A stretch of DNA of 64,000 nt from Terriglobus tenax (GCF_025685395.1 NZ_JAGSYA010000004.1:2480001-2544000), one strand, 5' to 3'. Shown: positions 18,346 to 27,876, numbered from the stretch's first letter. Notes: generated by a model from the sequence alone, not told the origin. Numbers and translations: made by a program.

Positions 18346-18606
18346 CTACTTCTTCTGCTTCTCCAGCTCCTGCATCACAGACTGGATCAGGTCCTTGGCT
18401 CCGTCAATCTGCGACAGCACAAACTGCAGGTCCAGCGCTGGAACGGCGGGGTTCCGCTGCGAAGTGCAGTACACGCCGTGCTGACCGACCATCGCAAGAG
18501 CATCGGTCAGCACGTCAAGGGTTACGGCCAGGCGGCCGCGCGCGGCGCCCATCATGAACTCGTATTTCTCGAGCTCCTCGCGGCGGTCCTGAAACACGTT
18601 GGCCAA
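18346..18606 (-). CDS. small helical protein translated from the end of gcvPB
   Basis: An 86-residue protein with no signal or membrane segment, predicted mostly helical (DRREELEKYEFMMGAARGRL ... DAKDL-like C-terminus rich in Gln and Lys). The start is the TTG at 18606, one base after the gcvPB stop, with an AAGGAG ribosome site 7 bases upstream inside gcvPB. This indicates translational coupling to the glycine cleavage operon. No family recognised. Being the last gene of the operon it could have a structural or regulatory part in glycine cleavage, but this is inference from position alone. Confidence 0.7.
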   Translation of the reverse strand: MANVFQDRREELEKYEFMMGAARGRLAVTLDVLTDALAMVGQHGVYCTSQRNPAVPALDLQFVLSQIDGAKDLIQSVMQELEKQKK

Positions 18607-18607
18607 G

Positions 18608-20155
18608 CTACCACTCCTTCGCTGCGGAGTCAGGTGTCATCGGTGTCTTGGCTACAGGAGCATGCCAGCGCAGAATCGGCTTACGGGCAGCCGTAGTCTC
18701 GTCCAGGCGGCGAAGGCGCGTGGTGTAGGGCGCATTCTTCACCAGTTCAGGATTCTCCTCGGCCTCGCGTGCAATCTGCCGCAGAGCGTCGACCAGCAGG
18801 TCCAGCTCCTCGCGGCTTTCGCTCTCCGTCGGTTCAATCATCATCGCGCCGGAGACGATCAGCGGGAAGCTGACCGTGTAGGCATGGAAGCCGTAGTCCA
18901 GCAGCCGCTTGCCCATGTCACCAGTCTTCACGCCGTTCTTTGCCTGCAGCTTGTCGCTGAAAACAACCTCGTGCATGGAGGCGGTCTTGAATGGCAGTTC
19001 GAAGACGTCCTCCAGCTTGGCGCGCAGGTAGTTGGCGTTCAGCACGGCGTCTTCGGTGGTCTGGCGCAGGCCATCCGGACCGTTGGCCAGAATGTAGGCC
19101 AGCGCGCGGATAAACATGCCGAAGTTGCCGTACCAGGCGCGCACACGGCCAATGCTCTGCGGACGGTCATAGTTCAGTGTCAGCGTCCCGTCAGTCTTGG
19201 TTGCCAGCACGGGCGAAGGCAGAAACGGCTCCAGGATCTTCTTGCAGGCCACCGGACCCGAGCCCGGGCCACCACCGCCGTGCGGGGTAGAGAAGGTCTT
19301 GTGCAGGTTCAGGTGCATAACATCTACGCCAAAGTCGCCGGGGCGGGTCTTGCCCACCAGCGCGTTCATGTTCGCGCCGTCCATGTACAGCAGCGCGCCC
19401 TTGGCATGCAGAATGTCGGCAATCTTGTGAATGTCGCTTTCGAAGACGCCGATGGTCGACGGGTTGGTCAGCATCAGCGCCGCCGTATCCTCATCTACCA
19501 GCTTCTCCAGCTCTGCCAGGTCCACCATGCCCTCAGCGTTCGACTTCAGGTTCTGCACCTGGTAGCCGACAACCGCCGCGGTTGCGGGGTTCGTGCCGTG
19601 CGCCGAGTCAGGAATCAGCACCTTCTTGCGCGGGTTGCCCTTGCTCTCATGGTAGGCGCGCACCAGCAGCATGCCGGTAAATTCACCATGCGCTCCGGCA
19701 GCGGGCTGCAGTGTGATGGTGTCCATACCGGTGATTTCGAGCAACGCATCGCTCAGCACCTTCATGATCTCCAGCACGCCCTGCGACAGCGCCTCGGGCT
19801 GGTAAGGATGCGCCTCGGCCAGACCTTCCAGCCGGGCCACCAGCTCATTCACGCGGCCGTTGTACTTCATCGTGCAGCTGCCCAGCGGGAACATGCCAAG
19901 GTCAATGGCATAGTTCCAGGTGGAGAGGCGCGTGAAGTGCCGCACAATCTCAATCTCGCTCAACTCAGGCATCACGCCCAGGTCCGTGCGGACTGCATCG
20001 CCCAGCAGGGCGGCGGCGTCAATGGCCGGAACGTCCAGCTCCGAGAGACGGTACGCCTTCTTACCCGGCGACGACTTCTCGAAGATCAGATCTTCGTTCT
20101 GGTTGACGTGGACAGTGGCTTTCTTCGGTGTTCCTACGAACTTTTCGTCTGCCAT
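18608..20155 (-). CDS. gcvPB: glycine dehydrogenase (decarboxylating) subunit 2
   Basis: The C-terminal half of the split P-protein of the glycine cleavage system, 515 residues. The PLP-binding lysine is Lys286 in HLNLHKTFSTPHGGGGPGSGP-type sequence, and GSCTMKYN is at about 92-99. With GcvPA it decarboxylates glycine and passes aminomethyl to the lipoyl arm of GcvH. Last but one gene of the gcv operon; the small gene at 20165 separates it from gcvPA by 9 bases. Confidence 0.97.
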   Translation of the reverse strand: MADEKFVGTPKKATVHVNQNEDLIFEKSSPGKKAYRLSELDVPAIDAAALLGDAVRTDLGVMPELSEIEIVRHFTRLSTWNYAIDLGMFPLGSCTMKYNGRVNELVARLEGLAEAHPYQPEALSQGVLEIMKVLSDALLEITGMDTITLQPAAGAHGEFTGMLLVRAYHESKGNPRKKVLIPDSAHGTNPATAAVVGYQVQNLKSNAEGMVDLAELEKLVDEDTAALMLTNPSTIGVFESDIHKIADILHAKGALLYMDGANMNALVGKTRPGDFGVDVMHLNLHKTFSTPHGGGGPGSGPVACKKILEPFLPSPVLATKTDGTLTLNYDRPQSIGRVRAWYGNFGMFIRALAYILANGPDGLRQTTEDAVLNANYLRAKLEDVFELPFKTASMHEVVFSDKLQAKNGVKTGDMGKRLLDYGFHAYTVSFPLIVSGAMMIEPTESESREELDLLVDALRQIAREAEENPELVKNAPYTTRLRRLDETTAARKPILRWHAPVAKTPMTPDSAAKEW

Positions 20156-20164
20156 GTTTCTTCC

Positions 20165-20503
20165 TTAGAACTCGTAAACCTCGCCACCGGCGGTCAGTTC
20201 GCCAGCCTGCGAGGTGTTCAAATCTTCTTCGCGGAGTGAGAGTGCAAAGGCCACTCCGTTCTCAAATTCCATCGTCAGCTCCACGCCCTCAACGTATGTT
20301 GAAGCCGTGATGCTGAGGCCGATGACAAAGCAAAGCGCATCGCGATAGCCCGGCTCGCCAAAGCCGATGGAGATACCATCCGGATCAGCGACCAGCGGCC
20401 ATGCATACAGGCTCAGTACTTTCTCATCGAAGCGCAGGCTCACCTGGTCGAGAAAGAACTCGACCGAGTTGAGCCGTTCGCCAACAAGAAGTTCGGAGTC
20501 CAT
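20165..20503 (-). CDS. uncharacterised protein inserted in the gcv operon
   Basis: A 112-residue soluble acidic protein. Its ATG overlaps the gcvPA stop by one base (TAATG) and its stop is 9 bases before gcvPB, so it is co-translated between the two halves of the P-protein. Alternating hydrophobic stretches (ALCFVIGLSITASTYVEG, VELTMEFENGVAFALSL) suggest a small beta-sheet fold. No known family recognised. Its position suggests a link with glycine cleavage, but the sequence gives no catalytic motif. Confidence 0.8.
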   Translation of the reverse strand: MDSELLVGERLNSVEFFLDQVSLRFDEKVLSLYAWPLVADPDGISIGFGEPGYRDALCFVIGLSITASTYVEGVELTMEFENGVAFALSLREEDLNTSQAGELTAGGEVYEF

Positions 20504-21828
20504 TACTTCAGCGCCTCGGCTGCCGCGTCGATCTGTACCTTCGTCGTCAGCTCAGTCGCGCACCACAGGGATGCATTCGGTCCAAGCTCGGGGTAGAACT
20601 TCTCGAGCGGCAGGCCGCCGACAATCTTCTTCTCCAGTAGACCGGCATTGGCAGCTTCCGCCGACTTGGCGCCCTGCAGCACAAACTCGTTGAAGCGCGG
20701 AGCTCCGCCAAACAACACCTTGCCCGTCGCGCCAATCGTCTGCGCGGCGTAGTGTGTCTTGGCCAGGTTCTGCTCGCCCAGCTCCTTCAAACCCTTGCCG
20801 TAGACCGTCAGGAAGACCGTGACCATCAGCGCCACCAGGGACTGGTTGGTGCAGATGTTCGAGGTCGCCTTCTCGCGGCGGATGTGCTGCTCGCGGGTGC
20901 TCAGCGTCAGAACAAAGCCGCGCTTGCCATCCAGGTCCTTGGTCTCGCCCGCAATACGGCCCGGCATCTGGCGCAGGAACTTCTCCTTGCAGGCGATGAC
21001 ACCGCAGTACGGTCCACCATAGCCAACGGGAACGCCAAAGCTCTGCGCCTCCATGGAGACGATGTCAGCCTCCTTCGGAGGCTTCACAATGCCCAGCGAA
21101 ACAGCCTCTGCGATCGAGACAATCAGCAGCGCACCCTTCTTGTGAGCAATCTCCGCAATGGCAGCCACGTCCTCAATCGTTCCGAAGAAGTTCGGCGACT
21201 GGATCAGAACGCAGGCTGTGTCGCTGGTGATCGTGGCATCCAGCTTCGCCAGGTCCACACGTCCGGTCTCGCTCGCGTAGTCCACCTCGGTGATCGGGAT
21301 CTCCTGGTGCTGCACGGTCGTCTTCAGGACCTCGCGGTACTCCGGATGCACGGTGCGTGCTACCACCGCGCCATTGCGCCCGGTAACGCGAACCGCCATC
21401 ATCACGGCCTCCGCGGCGCCGGTCGAACCGTCGTACATCGACGCGTTGGCAATCTCCATGCCGGTCAGTTCGCAGATCATCGTCTGGAACTCGAACAGCG
21501 CCTGTAGCGTGCCCTGCGCAATCTCTGGCTGGTACGGCGTGTAGCTGGTCAGAAACTCGCCGCGCGAAACGACGGTATCAATCAGCACCGGGCGATAGTG
21601 GCGGTACGCGCCCGCGCCCAGAAAGCTGGCATAGCCGGTGGCGTTCTTCTCGGCAAAGGCCTTGAAGCGCTCAATCACTTCCTGCTCGCCATGCTGGCGA
21701 GGGATGTCGAGGTCGCGCGTCAGGCGATACTCCGCCGGAACGGTCGAAAACAAATTGTCGATCGACGGCACGCCGATGTCGGCGAGCATCTCTTTACGAT
21801 CGCTCGGACTCTTCGGTAGGTAGCGCAT
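20503..21828 (-). CDS. gcvPA: glycine dehydrogenase (decarboxylating) subunit 1
   Basis: The N-terminal half of the split P-protein, 441 residues. Hallmarks are the opening [27 protein letters not shown] near residue 70, [18 protein letters not shown] near 96, and GRIAGETKD near 290. It forms an alpha2-beta2 complex with GcvPB. The start overlaps the gcvH stop by one base (TAATG), which implies coupled translation. Confidence 0.97.
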   Translation of the reverse strand: MRYLPKSPSDRKEMLADIGVPSIDNLFSTVPAEYRLTRDLDIPRQHGEQEVIERFKAFAEKNATGYASFLGAGAYRHYRPVLIDTVVSRGEFLTSYTPYQPEIAQGTLQALFEFQTMICELTGMEIANASMYDGSTGAAEAVMMAVRVTGRNGAVVARTVHPEYREVLKTTVQHQEIPITEVDYASETGRVDLAKLDATITSDTACVLIQSPNFFGTIEDVAAIAEIAHKKGALLIVSIAEAVSLGIVKPPKEADIVSMEAQSFGVPVGYGGPYCGVIACKEKFLRQMPGRIAGETKDLDGKRGFVLTLSTREQHIRREKATSNICTNQSLVALMVTVFLTVYGKGLKELGEQNLAKTHYAAQTIGATGKVLFGGAPRFNEFVLQGAKSAEAANAGLLEKKIVGGLPLEKFYPELGPNASLWCATELTTKVQIDAAAEALK

Positions 21829-22205
21829 TAGTGACCCGTCTCTTCGCTGATGAACTTCTCGTAGTCGGCGGCGGAGAGCAGGCTCTCAAGCTGCGCGGCA
21901 TCGAACTCGGCCTTGATGATCCAGGTAGCGTTCGCATCCGAGTTCACCGTCTCCGGAGCGGAGTTCAGCGCCTCGTTGATCTCCAGCACCTTGCCGTTCA
22001 CCGGCGAGTACAGGTCGCTGACGGCCTTGACGGACTCAACCGTGCCAAAGCTCTCACCGGCCTTCAGCTCAGCGCCCACCGTGGGCAGCTCAACAAAGAC
22101 GATGTCGCCCAGCGTCGACTGCGCGTAGTCGGTGATGCCGATCTTGCCATCGGCGGAAATCCACTCGTGTTCCTTGGTGTAGCGATACTCGGTTGGGTAA
22201 GCCAT
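21828..22205 (-). CDS. gcvH: glycine cleavage system H protein
   Basis: The lipoyl carrier of glycine cleavage, 125 residues. The lipoylated lysine is Lys60 in [13 protein letters not shown], and the [18 protein letters not shown] stretch is typical. It shuttles aminomethyl between the P-protein and GcvT. It lies 54 bases after gcvT and overlaps gcvPA by one base. Confidence 0.98.
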   Translation of the reverse strand: MAYPTEYRYTKEHEWISADGKIGITDYAQSTLGDIVFVELPTVGAELKAGESFGTVESVKAVSDLYSPVNGKVLEINEALNSAPETVNSDANATWIIKAEFDAAQLESLLSAADYEKFISEETGH

Positions 22206-22259
22206 CTGTGTGCTCTCCAGTCTTTCGGTTGAAACTTGAATCGGTAAAATTGCCAGATA

Positions 22260-23402
22260 CTAGGTCGTTTTCTTCGGCTTCTTGTAGAAGGGCAGCGGAA
22301 CTACCTTCGACTTCACCATGGAACTGCGGACCTGCACCGCAACCTCCGTGCCGATCTCTGCCAGATGCAGCGGCACATAGGCTAGTGCAATATTCTTCTT
22401 CAGGAAGGGCGAAGGCGAGCCAGAGGTGACGTAGCCCACCTGCTCCTTGCCTTCCACATCGAACACCGCATATCCATCACGCGCAATGCCGCGGTCAATC
22501 GTCTCCAGGCCCACCAGCTTGCGGTGTGGTCCGCCATCGCGCTGAATGGCTGCAAGCGTCTCCTTGCCAACGAAGTCTGACTCTTTATCCAGTTTGCAGT
22601 AGCGGCCAAGACCCGCCTCAAAGACATTGATCTCGTCCGAGATCTCGTGGCCATACAAGGCCATCGCCGACTCCAGACGAAGCGTGTTGCGAGCGCCCAG
22701 GCCGCAAGGCACAATGCCGAACTCAGCGCCGGCCTCCAGAATCTCGTTCCACACGCGGGCGCTGGTCGCCTCGTCGGAGGGGATATAAATCTCAAAGCCG
22801 TCTTCACCGGTGTAGCCGGTACGGGCCACAAGCACGTTGTACAGTCCGCAGACCTTGCCCCACTGGAACCAGTAGTTCTTGATCGAGTCCAGATCCACAT
22901 CGGTCAGCTTGCGCAGCACATCAATCGCCTTCGGACCCTGGATGGCAAGCTGCGTGTACATATCGCTGAAGTTGTTGATGTGGACCGACGGCATGGAGCC
23001 GATGGTCTTCCGAATCCACTGCTCATCCTTCTCGCGTGTACCGGCGTTGATCACGATCAGGTAGTCGTTGTCGCTCAGCTTATGCAGCACCACGTCATCG
23101 ACGAAGGTGCCTTCCGGCGTCAGCATGGCGCTGTAGTGCGCCTGGCCCACCTGCAGCTTGCTGGCATCGTTCATCAGCAGCTTCTGTACGGCTGCCAGCG
23201 ATCCCGGTCCACGCAGTTGAATGTCGCCCATGTGCGATACGTCGAACAGGCCAACGCCCGTGCGTACAGCCATGTGCTCAGCCACCAGGCCGGAGTACTC
23301 CACCGGCATGTCCCATCCGCCGAAGTCGACCATCTTCGCCTTCAGGGCGCGATGCGTGGCGTTCAAAGCAGTTTTGCGAAGCACAGAGCCAGAGTCAGAC
23401 AC
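22260..23402 (-). CDS. gcvT: aminomethyltransferase (glycine cleavage T protein)
   Basis: A 380-residue tetrahydrofolate-dependent aminomethyltransferase. Typical segments are [18 protein letters not shown] near the N-terminus, [10 protein letters not shown] near 50, [12 protein letters not shown] near 200 and [19 protein letters not shown] near 240. The start is a GTG with AAAGGTGA upstream. First gene of the gcv operon. The 133 bases upstream contain a GGGTTGG...CCAACCC dyad (23466-23507), but I see none of the conserved cores of a glycine riboswitch. Confidence 0.97.
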   Translation of the reverse strand: MSDSGSVLRKTALNATHRALKAKMVDFGGWDMPVEYSGLVAEHMAVRTGVGLFDVSHMGDIQLRGPGSLAAVQKLLMNDASKLQVGQAHYSAMLTPEGTFVDDVVLHKLSDNDYLIVINAGTREKDEQWIRKTIGSMPSVHINNFSDMYTQLAIQGPKAIDVLRKLTDVDLDSIKNYWFQWGKVCGLYNVLVARTGYTGEDGFEIYIPSDEATSARVWNEILEAGAEFGIVPCGLGARNTLRLESAMALYGHEISDEINVFEAGLGRYCKLDKESDFVGKETLAAIQRDGGPHRKLVGLETIDRGIARDGYAVFDVEGKEQVGYVTSGSPSPFLKKNIALAYVPLHLAEIGTEVAVQVRSSMVKSKVVPLPFYKKPKKTT

Positions 23403-23535
23403 GATGTGAGATCACCTTTATTTGAGCTTGGAATTCGGTGGGCCAAAGAAGGATTTTAATTCAGCGGGTTGGATGTCTCCCAATATCGTGCGTTTACCGC
23501 CCAACCCGAAAAGCAGTGTTTTCTGCCGTACAAAC

Positions 23536-23928
23536 CTACCGGGGCCTCTTCGCTGCCCTTACAAAGCTGGAAATGGCAAACCATGTGAATGCCGCGGCAA
23601 TCAGCGCGCTCATAAACCACTGCTGCCGGTGGGTTCCACCCTCCTGGTACGAATGGAAGTGAGTAATCGTAGCCTGCACAAAATACAGGGCGAACACGGC
23701 AAACAGGGTCCCCATGACCTGTAGCCAGACGGCGCGGCCGGCGTGTTTTACCGTGCCGAAAAAGCCTCGCCCGCCCGCGGCAACAGCCCGTCCGGTCTGC
23801 GCGGCGGATGGGCGACGCACCTGTGGCGTGGGGTCAGGGGCAGCGGCAGCCTTGCTGGCCTCAATGGCGGTGCGCGCGGCGTGGCGTACGCCCGCTCCCA
23901 GAACCTTTCCCAGCCGCACCTTATCCAT
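23536..23928 (-). CDS. small membrane protein, unknown function
   Basis: A 130-residue protein. The first 65 residues are basic and Ala/Pro-rich and look cytosolic. Two hydrophobic segments follow at about 68-90 (VMGTLFAVFALYFVQATI) and 103-122. A histidine-rich loop between them has HFHSYQEGGTHRQQ. The ATG at 23928 is preferred; an ATG 51 bases upstream would overlap the start region of the divergent small ORF. It lies upstream of gcvT on the same strand, with 133 bases between. No family recognised. Confidence 0.65.
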   Translation of the reverse strand: MDKVRLGKVLGAGVRHAARTAIEASKAAAAPDPTPQVRRPSAAQTGRAVAAGGRGFFGTVKHAGRAVWLQVMGTLFAVFALYFVQATITHFHSYQEGGTHRQQWFMSALIAAAFTWFAISSFVRAAKRPR

Positions 23929-23987
23929 GCATTTCAGTCTAAATGCGTGGCCCAACCCCTGGCGCTGGCTTGCATCCAATCCATCCC

Positions 23988-24134
23988 ATGAAGCCGTTTG
24001 TCTTTACCTTCGCTACGTTCAGCGCCGCCGCCGTGGCACTTCTGCTCTGGGGCCCACGCCGTGTGAAACCGATTGATGAGCTTGCCCACCAGCTCGAAAC
24101 CGCATGGCATGACCACCATACTTCCGCCGTCTAG
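23988..24134 (+). CDS. small single-helix membrane protein
   Basis: A 48-residue ORF with one N-terminal hydrophobic helix (FVFTFATFSAAAVALLLW) followed by a charged tail containing PIDELAHQLETAWHDHHT. The tail looks like a conserved functional element rather than random sequence. Its last four bases overlap the convergent gene at 24131. The coding call rests on this pattern and codon use; no family assigned. Confidence 0.5.
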   Translation: MKPFVFTFATFSAAAVALLLWGPRRVKPIDELAHQLETAWHDHHTSAV

Positions 24135-24589
24135 TTCGCCGTCGGCCGCTCGACCTTGTCGATCACCATGACATCTACCGGCAGACGCGTCGCGTCTGCT
24201 TTCACCTTCATCTTCGGGCCGTTCTTCCCAACGCGAATGGCATATATCGGCAGTTCCCGCTGTTCGATGTGGAACTTCAACCCGAACCGGTCTGCAAGCA
24301 GCTTCTCCACCGTGCCGTGGAACTGTTCCACGTTCGGCCGCCCATCCGCATCGGGGTAACCGTTAACGTAATACCGGTCTGAGGTCGCCCAATCCGGAAG
24401 ATTAATCAGCTGGTCTTTCTGCATGCCGAAGGCAAACATCAGCATGGAACGCACAGGCATATTGCGCTCTCCTGGTTCGGCGGGTTTCACCGTTGCAACA
24501 TCAAAGGGCGGATGAGCCTCCTTGGCCATGCGCGGAACATCCTGGGCAAAGGCGCTGGAGAACAACAGGGCGAGCAGGGTATAACGCAT
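24131..24589 (-). CDS. TIGR03435-type protein, internally shortened
   Basis: The 152-residue product has a signal peptide (MRYTLLALLFSSAFAQ) and the TIGR03435 pattern found in large paralogous sets in Acidobacteria: FDVATVKPAEPG, LPDWATSDRYYVNGY, LLADRFGLKFHIEQRELPIYA. It also has the usual ending VDVMVIDKVERPTAN. In this family a long middle region normally sits between the ELPIYA...KNGPK segment and the final VDVMVID strand; here they are joined almost directly. I infer an in-frame internal deletion or a short subfamily. Function of the family is unknown. Confidence 0.8.
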   Translation of the reverse strand: MRYTLLALLFSSAFAQDVPRMAKEAHPPFDVATVKPAEPGERNMPVRSMLMFAFGMQKDQLINLPDWATSDRYYVNGYPDADGRPNVEQFHGTVEKLLADRFGLKFHIEQRELPIYAIRVGKNGPKMKVKADATRLPVDVMVIDKVERPTAN

Positions 24590-24812
24590 CTTCAGCGGTA
24601 TCCCCGACATACGGCCCCAATCCGCTGCTGGTTCACAGGACAGGCAAGAAATATACGACCGATCCCCATTGCAGGGCGTCCAATACAGCAGTAAGGTATT
24701 CGTTAACAAAGGCAGTGCCCAACACCCCGCAATGCCGTTCCCGCCAGGCTCGTTTTTTCAAAGGCCGGGAATACCCGATGCGCGGCGAAGTGGCTATTCG
24801 ACGGAGGTGTCA

Positions 24813-25085
24813 TTGAACCAGAAGGTGAAGGACCTGATCCAGCAGCTTGGCGAGGCCATTCACGAGTCGGTCTCTGAGTCAGAGCACATCGCAGGCGTTG
24901 TACGGGACATCCGGGAGCAGGGCTTCGATGTCCTGCTGATGCTGGAAGCGACCATCGGCCTGAATGAGGTTGAGGAAGAGAACGTAGACGCCGCAGAGGA
25001 AGAGGCCATGACCGGCCCGTTTACCTCCAACGACGTCAACTTCCTTAAGTCGCTGCGCATTGCCGTGGAAGACGCTGCGAACTAG
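24813..25085 (+). CDS. small acidic protein, unknown function
   Basis: A 90-residue acidic soluble protein, predicted helical (QKVKDLIQQLGEAIHESV) with a run of acidic residues near 55-70 and a closing FLKSLRIAVEDA helix. The TTG at 24813 is the best start: an ACGGAGG ribosome site lies five bases upstream, whereas a GTG at 24807 overlaps that site. Coding bias matches neighbours. No family recognised. A CCGCG/CGCGG hairpin at about 25113-25128 follows the stop. Confidence 0.7.
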   Translation: MNQKVKDLIQQLGEAIHESVSESEHIAGVVRDIREQGFDVLLMLEATIGLNEVEEENVDAAEEEAMTGPFTSNDVNFLKSLRIAVEDAAN

Positions 25086-25328
25086 GTTCGCTCATTTTCT
25101 CTGACAGAAGAACGGCCGCGTTTCCACGCGGTTGCGTGTCTTTCTGTTGCTCTTCCATCACTGCTAACTCACTTCAAAACAACAATATTCGGGGGTGGCA
25201 AGATGCCATGGCCCGTTTATCATCGCTTCATCTCTCGGGGGATATTCTTGCTCTTCGAGAACGCGAAGGCGCAAATTTGCGTCTTACCCAGAAGATTGAC
25301 CTCTTGCAAGTAAAGGTATTTGGGTGCC

Positions 25329-26585
25329 ATGAAAGATACATTGGGAGTTCTGCTTGCTGGTGGCGCCGGAGAGCGCCTCTTTCCTCTAACCCGCGACCGT
25401 GCGAAACCTGCCGTTCCATTCGGCGGTCAGTACCGCATTATCGACATTACCCTCTCCAACTGCATCAACTCTGATCTGCGCCGGGTCTACATCCTCACGC
25501 AGTACAAGGCGCTTTCGCTCAATCGCCATATCCGCGAGGGCTGGGGTCCGGTGGTGGCCAGTGAACTTGGCGAGTTCATCGAGATTCTTCCCCCAATGCA
25601 GCGCGTCAGCACGAACTGGTACATGGGCACCGCCGATGCGGTCTACCAGAACATCTATTCCATCGGTTCGGAGCAGCCGAAGTACGTCATCATCCTCTCC
25701 GGCGATCACATCTACAAGATGAACTACCAGCTCATGCTGGACCAGCACATCGAGTCCGGAGCGCATGTCACCCTGGCCACGCTGCCCATCAATCCGGATG
25801 AGGTTTCGCGTTTTGGCGTGGTCGATGTTGCCCGCAATGGAGAGATCAACGGCTTCCTCGAAAAGCCCAAAGAAACCAAGCTTCGTTCTCCCTTCAATCC
25901 GGACAAGGTCGATGCCTCCATGGGCATCTACATCTTCAACACAGATGTGTTGCTGCCCGAACTGATCAAGGACGCCGAGGACCCGGCCTCGAAGCACGAC
26001 TTCGGCCACAACATCCTGCCCAACTTGCTGGGCCGCTTCAAGATGATGGCTTACAACTTCGTGGACGAGAACAAGCAGGAGGCACTCTACTGGCGCGATG
26101 TCGGTACGCTTGAGGCCTATTACGAGGCCAATCTCGACCTGGCTTCGGTCTCGCCTACCTTCAATCTTTACGACAAGAGCTGGCCCATGCGAACGCGCTC
26201 TTACCAGTACCCGCCGGCGAAGTTCGTCTTCGGTGAGCCTGGCCGTACCGGTATGGCCATCAACTCGGTCATCTCCGGTGGTTCTATCGTCTCCGGTGCG
26301 GTCGTGCGTAACTCCGTGCTCTCGCACGACGTTCGCGTGAACTCGTTTGCAGACGTGGATTCCAGCATCTTGTTTGCGCACGTCAATATCGGTCGCCACT
26401 GCCGCATTCGCCACGCCATCATTGACCGCGACGTCCACATTCCGGATGGCACGGTCATTGGCTACGACGCGCAGGAAGACAAGAAAAACTACTTTGTCTC
26501 CGCCTCCGGGCTGGTCGTGGTCACCCGCGACTACTCGGTCTATGAAAACCCGGTCAGCCAGAGCTTTATCCAGCCGGGCCGCTAA
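25329..26585 (+). CDS. glgC: glucose-1-phosphate adenylyltransferase
   Basis: The committed enzyme of glycogen synthesis, making ADP-glucose from ATP and glucose 1-phosphate. The 418-residue product has the nucleotide-binding start LLAGGAGERLFPLTRDRAKPAVPFGG, then GTADAVYQN near 105, the sugar-phosphate region GFLEKPKE near 175, and a C-terminal left-handed beta-helix. ATG 25329 is used; an in-frame TTG at 25320 is less likely. A 243-base upstream gap may hold its promoter. No glgA or glgB is adjacent. Confidence 0.95.
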   Translation: MKDTLGVLLAGGAGERLFPLTRDRAKPAVPFGGQYRIIDITLSNCINSDLRRVYILTQYKALSLNRHIREGWGPVVASELGEFIEILPPMQRVSTNWYMGTADAVYQNIYSIGSEQPKYVIILSGDHIYKMNYQLMLDQHIESGAHVTLATLPINPDEVSRFGVVDVARNGEINGFLEKPKETKLRSPFNPDKVDASMGIYIFNTDVLLPELIKDAEDPASKHDFGHNILPNLLGRFKMMAYNFVDENKQEALYWRDVGTLEAYYEANLDLASVSPTFNLYDKSWPMRTRSYQYPPAKFVFGEPGRTGMAINSVISGGSIVSGAVVRNSVLSHDVRVNSFADVDSSILFAHVNIGRHCRIRHAIIDRDVHIPDGTVIGYDAQEDKKNYFVSASGLVVVTRDYSVYENPVSQSFIQPGR

Positions 26586-26601
26586 AAGGTCTACAAGCAG
26601 G

Positions 26602-26634
26602 AAGCCCGCCTCGAATCTTCGTGGCGGGCTTTTC
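26602..26634 (+). terminator. terminator after glgC
   Basis: Stem AAGCCCGCC / GGCGGGCTT with an 11-12 base loop and a following TTTCC tail. Confidence 0.88.
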
Positions 26635-26671
26635 CTTTGTCGTCCCAGCGAATTGCAGCAGCGTCTGGAAT

Positions 26672-26703
26672 AAAAAAGGCAGGGCCGAAGCCCTGCCTTT
26701 TTT
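26672..26703 (-). terminator. bidirectional terminator for the 26723-27475 gene
   Basis: A perfect 14-bp stem (AAAAAAGGCAGGGC / GCCCTGCCTTTTTT) with CGAA tetraloop. It lies 19 bases past the minus-strand gene; together with the glgC terminator it insulates two convergent genes. Confidence 0.9.
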
Positions 26704-26722
26704 GTGTCCTTGCGTTTTCCGG

Positions 26723-27475
26723 TTACTGGCGATGGCCGAAGCGCCACACCAGGCCCGTCGAGATGGAGAAGAACTGGCGGTACTCCGTGCCATAGTGCTC
26801 CACAATCAGGTCCGGCTGCAGGCGGATCGCCCAGCGATAGCTGCCGTTGATGTCCAGTGAGCCGCCAAAAGCGCCGATCGGCTTGACTCGATTGGAATAG
26901 AGACCAACCGCAACCGCATTTGCGGAGGGGGTATTGGTCGGCGTATTCAGGCCGCCGCGCGTTCCACCGTCATACTTGCCCGCACTCACGCCCACCAGGC
27001 CGTGGTATTGAATGGCAAAACGCTGGTTCTTCCATCCGCGGTACTGTACGCCGCCCATGCCAATCATCTGGCGAACCACCGGGCGGTTGATCTGGTAGGG
27101 GTTCGGGAAGACCGGGGTGGTGCCGTATTCCACACGGAAGTCGACAACCGGGCCGATACGGTCGGTCAGCCAGTAGGTAGCCTGGCCTTCAAGACCGCCC
27201 ATGTTGAAGCGTTTGGGCAGGTTCTGGCCGGCCTGGCCATTCATAAAGCTCATGCCGCCATAGGCTTCCCACTTGTTGTCGTAGCTTACGGGGATACGCC
27301 GTGCAAATTGCACGGTGCGTTTGGGAGCCACGGGCTGCTGGGACTGCGTGGCCGGCTCTGCCGATCCGCTGGTCTGCTCTGGCGCCGACTGGGCATGCAG
27401 TGTGGTCGAGAGCAGGGTGGTGGCAATCAGGGCGGTCATCCCGGCAAGTACGCGCCGGGTCACTTCGTGTCGCAT
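26723..27475 (-). CDS. outer-membrane beta-barrel protein
   Basis: A 250-residue protein with a signal peptide (residues 1-28, ending TLHAQ), a Gln/Pro/Ala-rich linker (about 29-52) and a barrel-like C-terminal part with alternating strands. It ends ISTGLVWRFGHRQ, close to the ending STGLVFRFGG of the protein at 51441-52049, so the two may be distant relatives. A GGAGG ribosome site lies four bases before the ATG. Probable porin-like or adhesion role; no family assigned. Confidence 0.75.
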   Translation of the reverse strand: MRHEVTRRVLAGMTALIATTLLSTTLHAQSAPEQTSGSAEPATQSQQPVAPKRTVQFARRIPVSYDNKWEAYGGMSFMNGQAGQNLPKRFNMGGLEGQATYWLTDRIGPVVDFRVEYGTTPVFPNPYQINRPVVRQMIGMGGVQYRGWKNQRFAIQYHGLVGVSAGKYDGGTRGGLNTPTNTPSANAVAVGLYSNRVKPIGAFGGSLDINGSYRWAIRLQPDLIVEHYGTEYRQFFSISTGLVWRFGHRQ

Positions 27476-27586
27476 GGTCCTCCAGACAGCAATGCTGCAT
27501 CATTAACTATAACGGTTTGACGGAGGCCAAACGCCTGCCGCTGCCGTTTATGCGACAATAGTCCACAGGATTCCCGGGAGACAGTC

Positions 27587-27790
27587 ATGGGCGAGCTATT
27601 TACACCAACCCACCTTATCGTCATCGCAGTCGTCGCACTTGTTCTGTTTGGCGGCAAAAAGCTGCCCGAACTCGGAAAGGGCCTCGGTGAAGGTCTGCGC
27701 GGTTTCAAGGACGGGATGAAGGGTGTCACGGAAGACACCAAGGATTCCGCCCACGCCGTTACACCCAAGCCTGAAGAGCAGGTTAAGTAA
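27587..27790 (+). CDS. tatA: Sec-independent protein translocase TatA/TatE
   Basis: A 67-residue Tat pore component. It has the short N-terminal transmembrane helix ([14 protein letters not shown]), the hinge and an amphipathic helix [20 protein letters not shown], then a charged tail. TatA forms the channel for folded twin-arginine substrates together with TatC, which is not in this window. It stands alone between two convergent or divergent genes, with its own terminator. Length and motifs are typical. Confidence 0.94.
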   Translation: MGELFTPTHLIVIAVVALVLFGGKKLPELGKGLGEGLRGFKDGMKGVTEDTKDSAHAVTPKPEEQVK

Positions 27791-27830
27791 CGCCCTGCGC
27801 TTTGGCGCCACCCACAAAGATTTCAAAACA

Positions 27831-27862
27831 AAAAGGAGCAGACTTTGCGTCTGCTCCTTTTT
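27831..27862. terminator. bidirectional terminator after tatA
   Basis: Stem AAAAGGAGCAGAC / GTCTGCTCCTTTT (13 bp) with TTTGC loop, flanked by A and T runs, between the convergent tatA and the DUF6644 operon end. Confidence 0.9.
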
Positions 27863-27876
27863 GCGTGTGCCCGTTT

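Noticed and set aside
23403-23535. Glycine riboswitch upstream of gcvT
   Set aside because: A GGGTTGG/CCAACCC dyad is present, but none of the conserved cores of the glycine aptamer was found.
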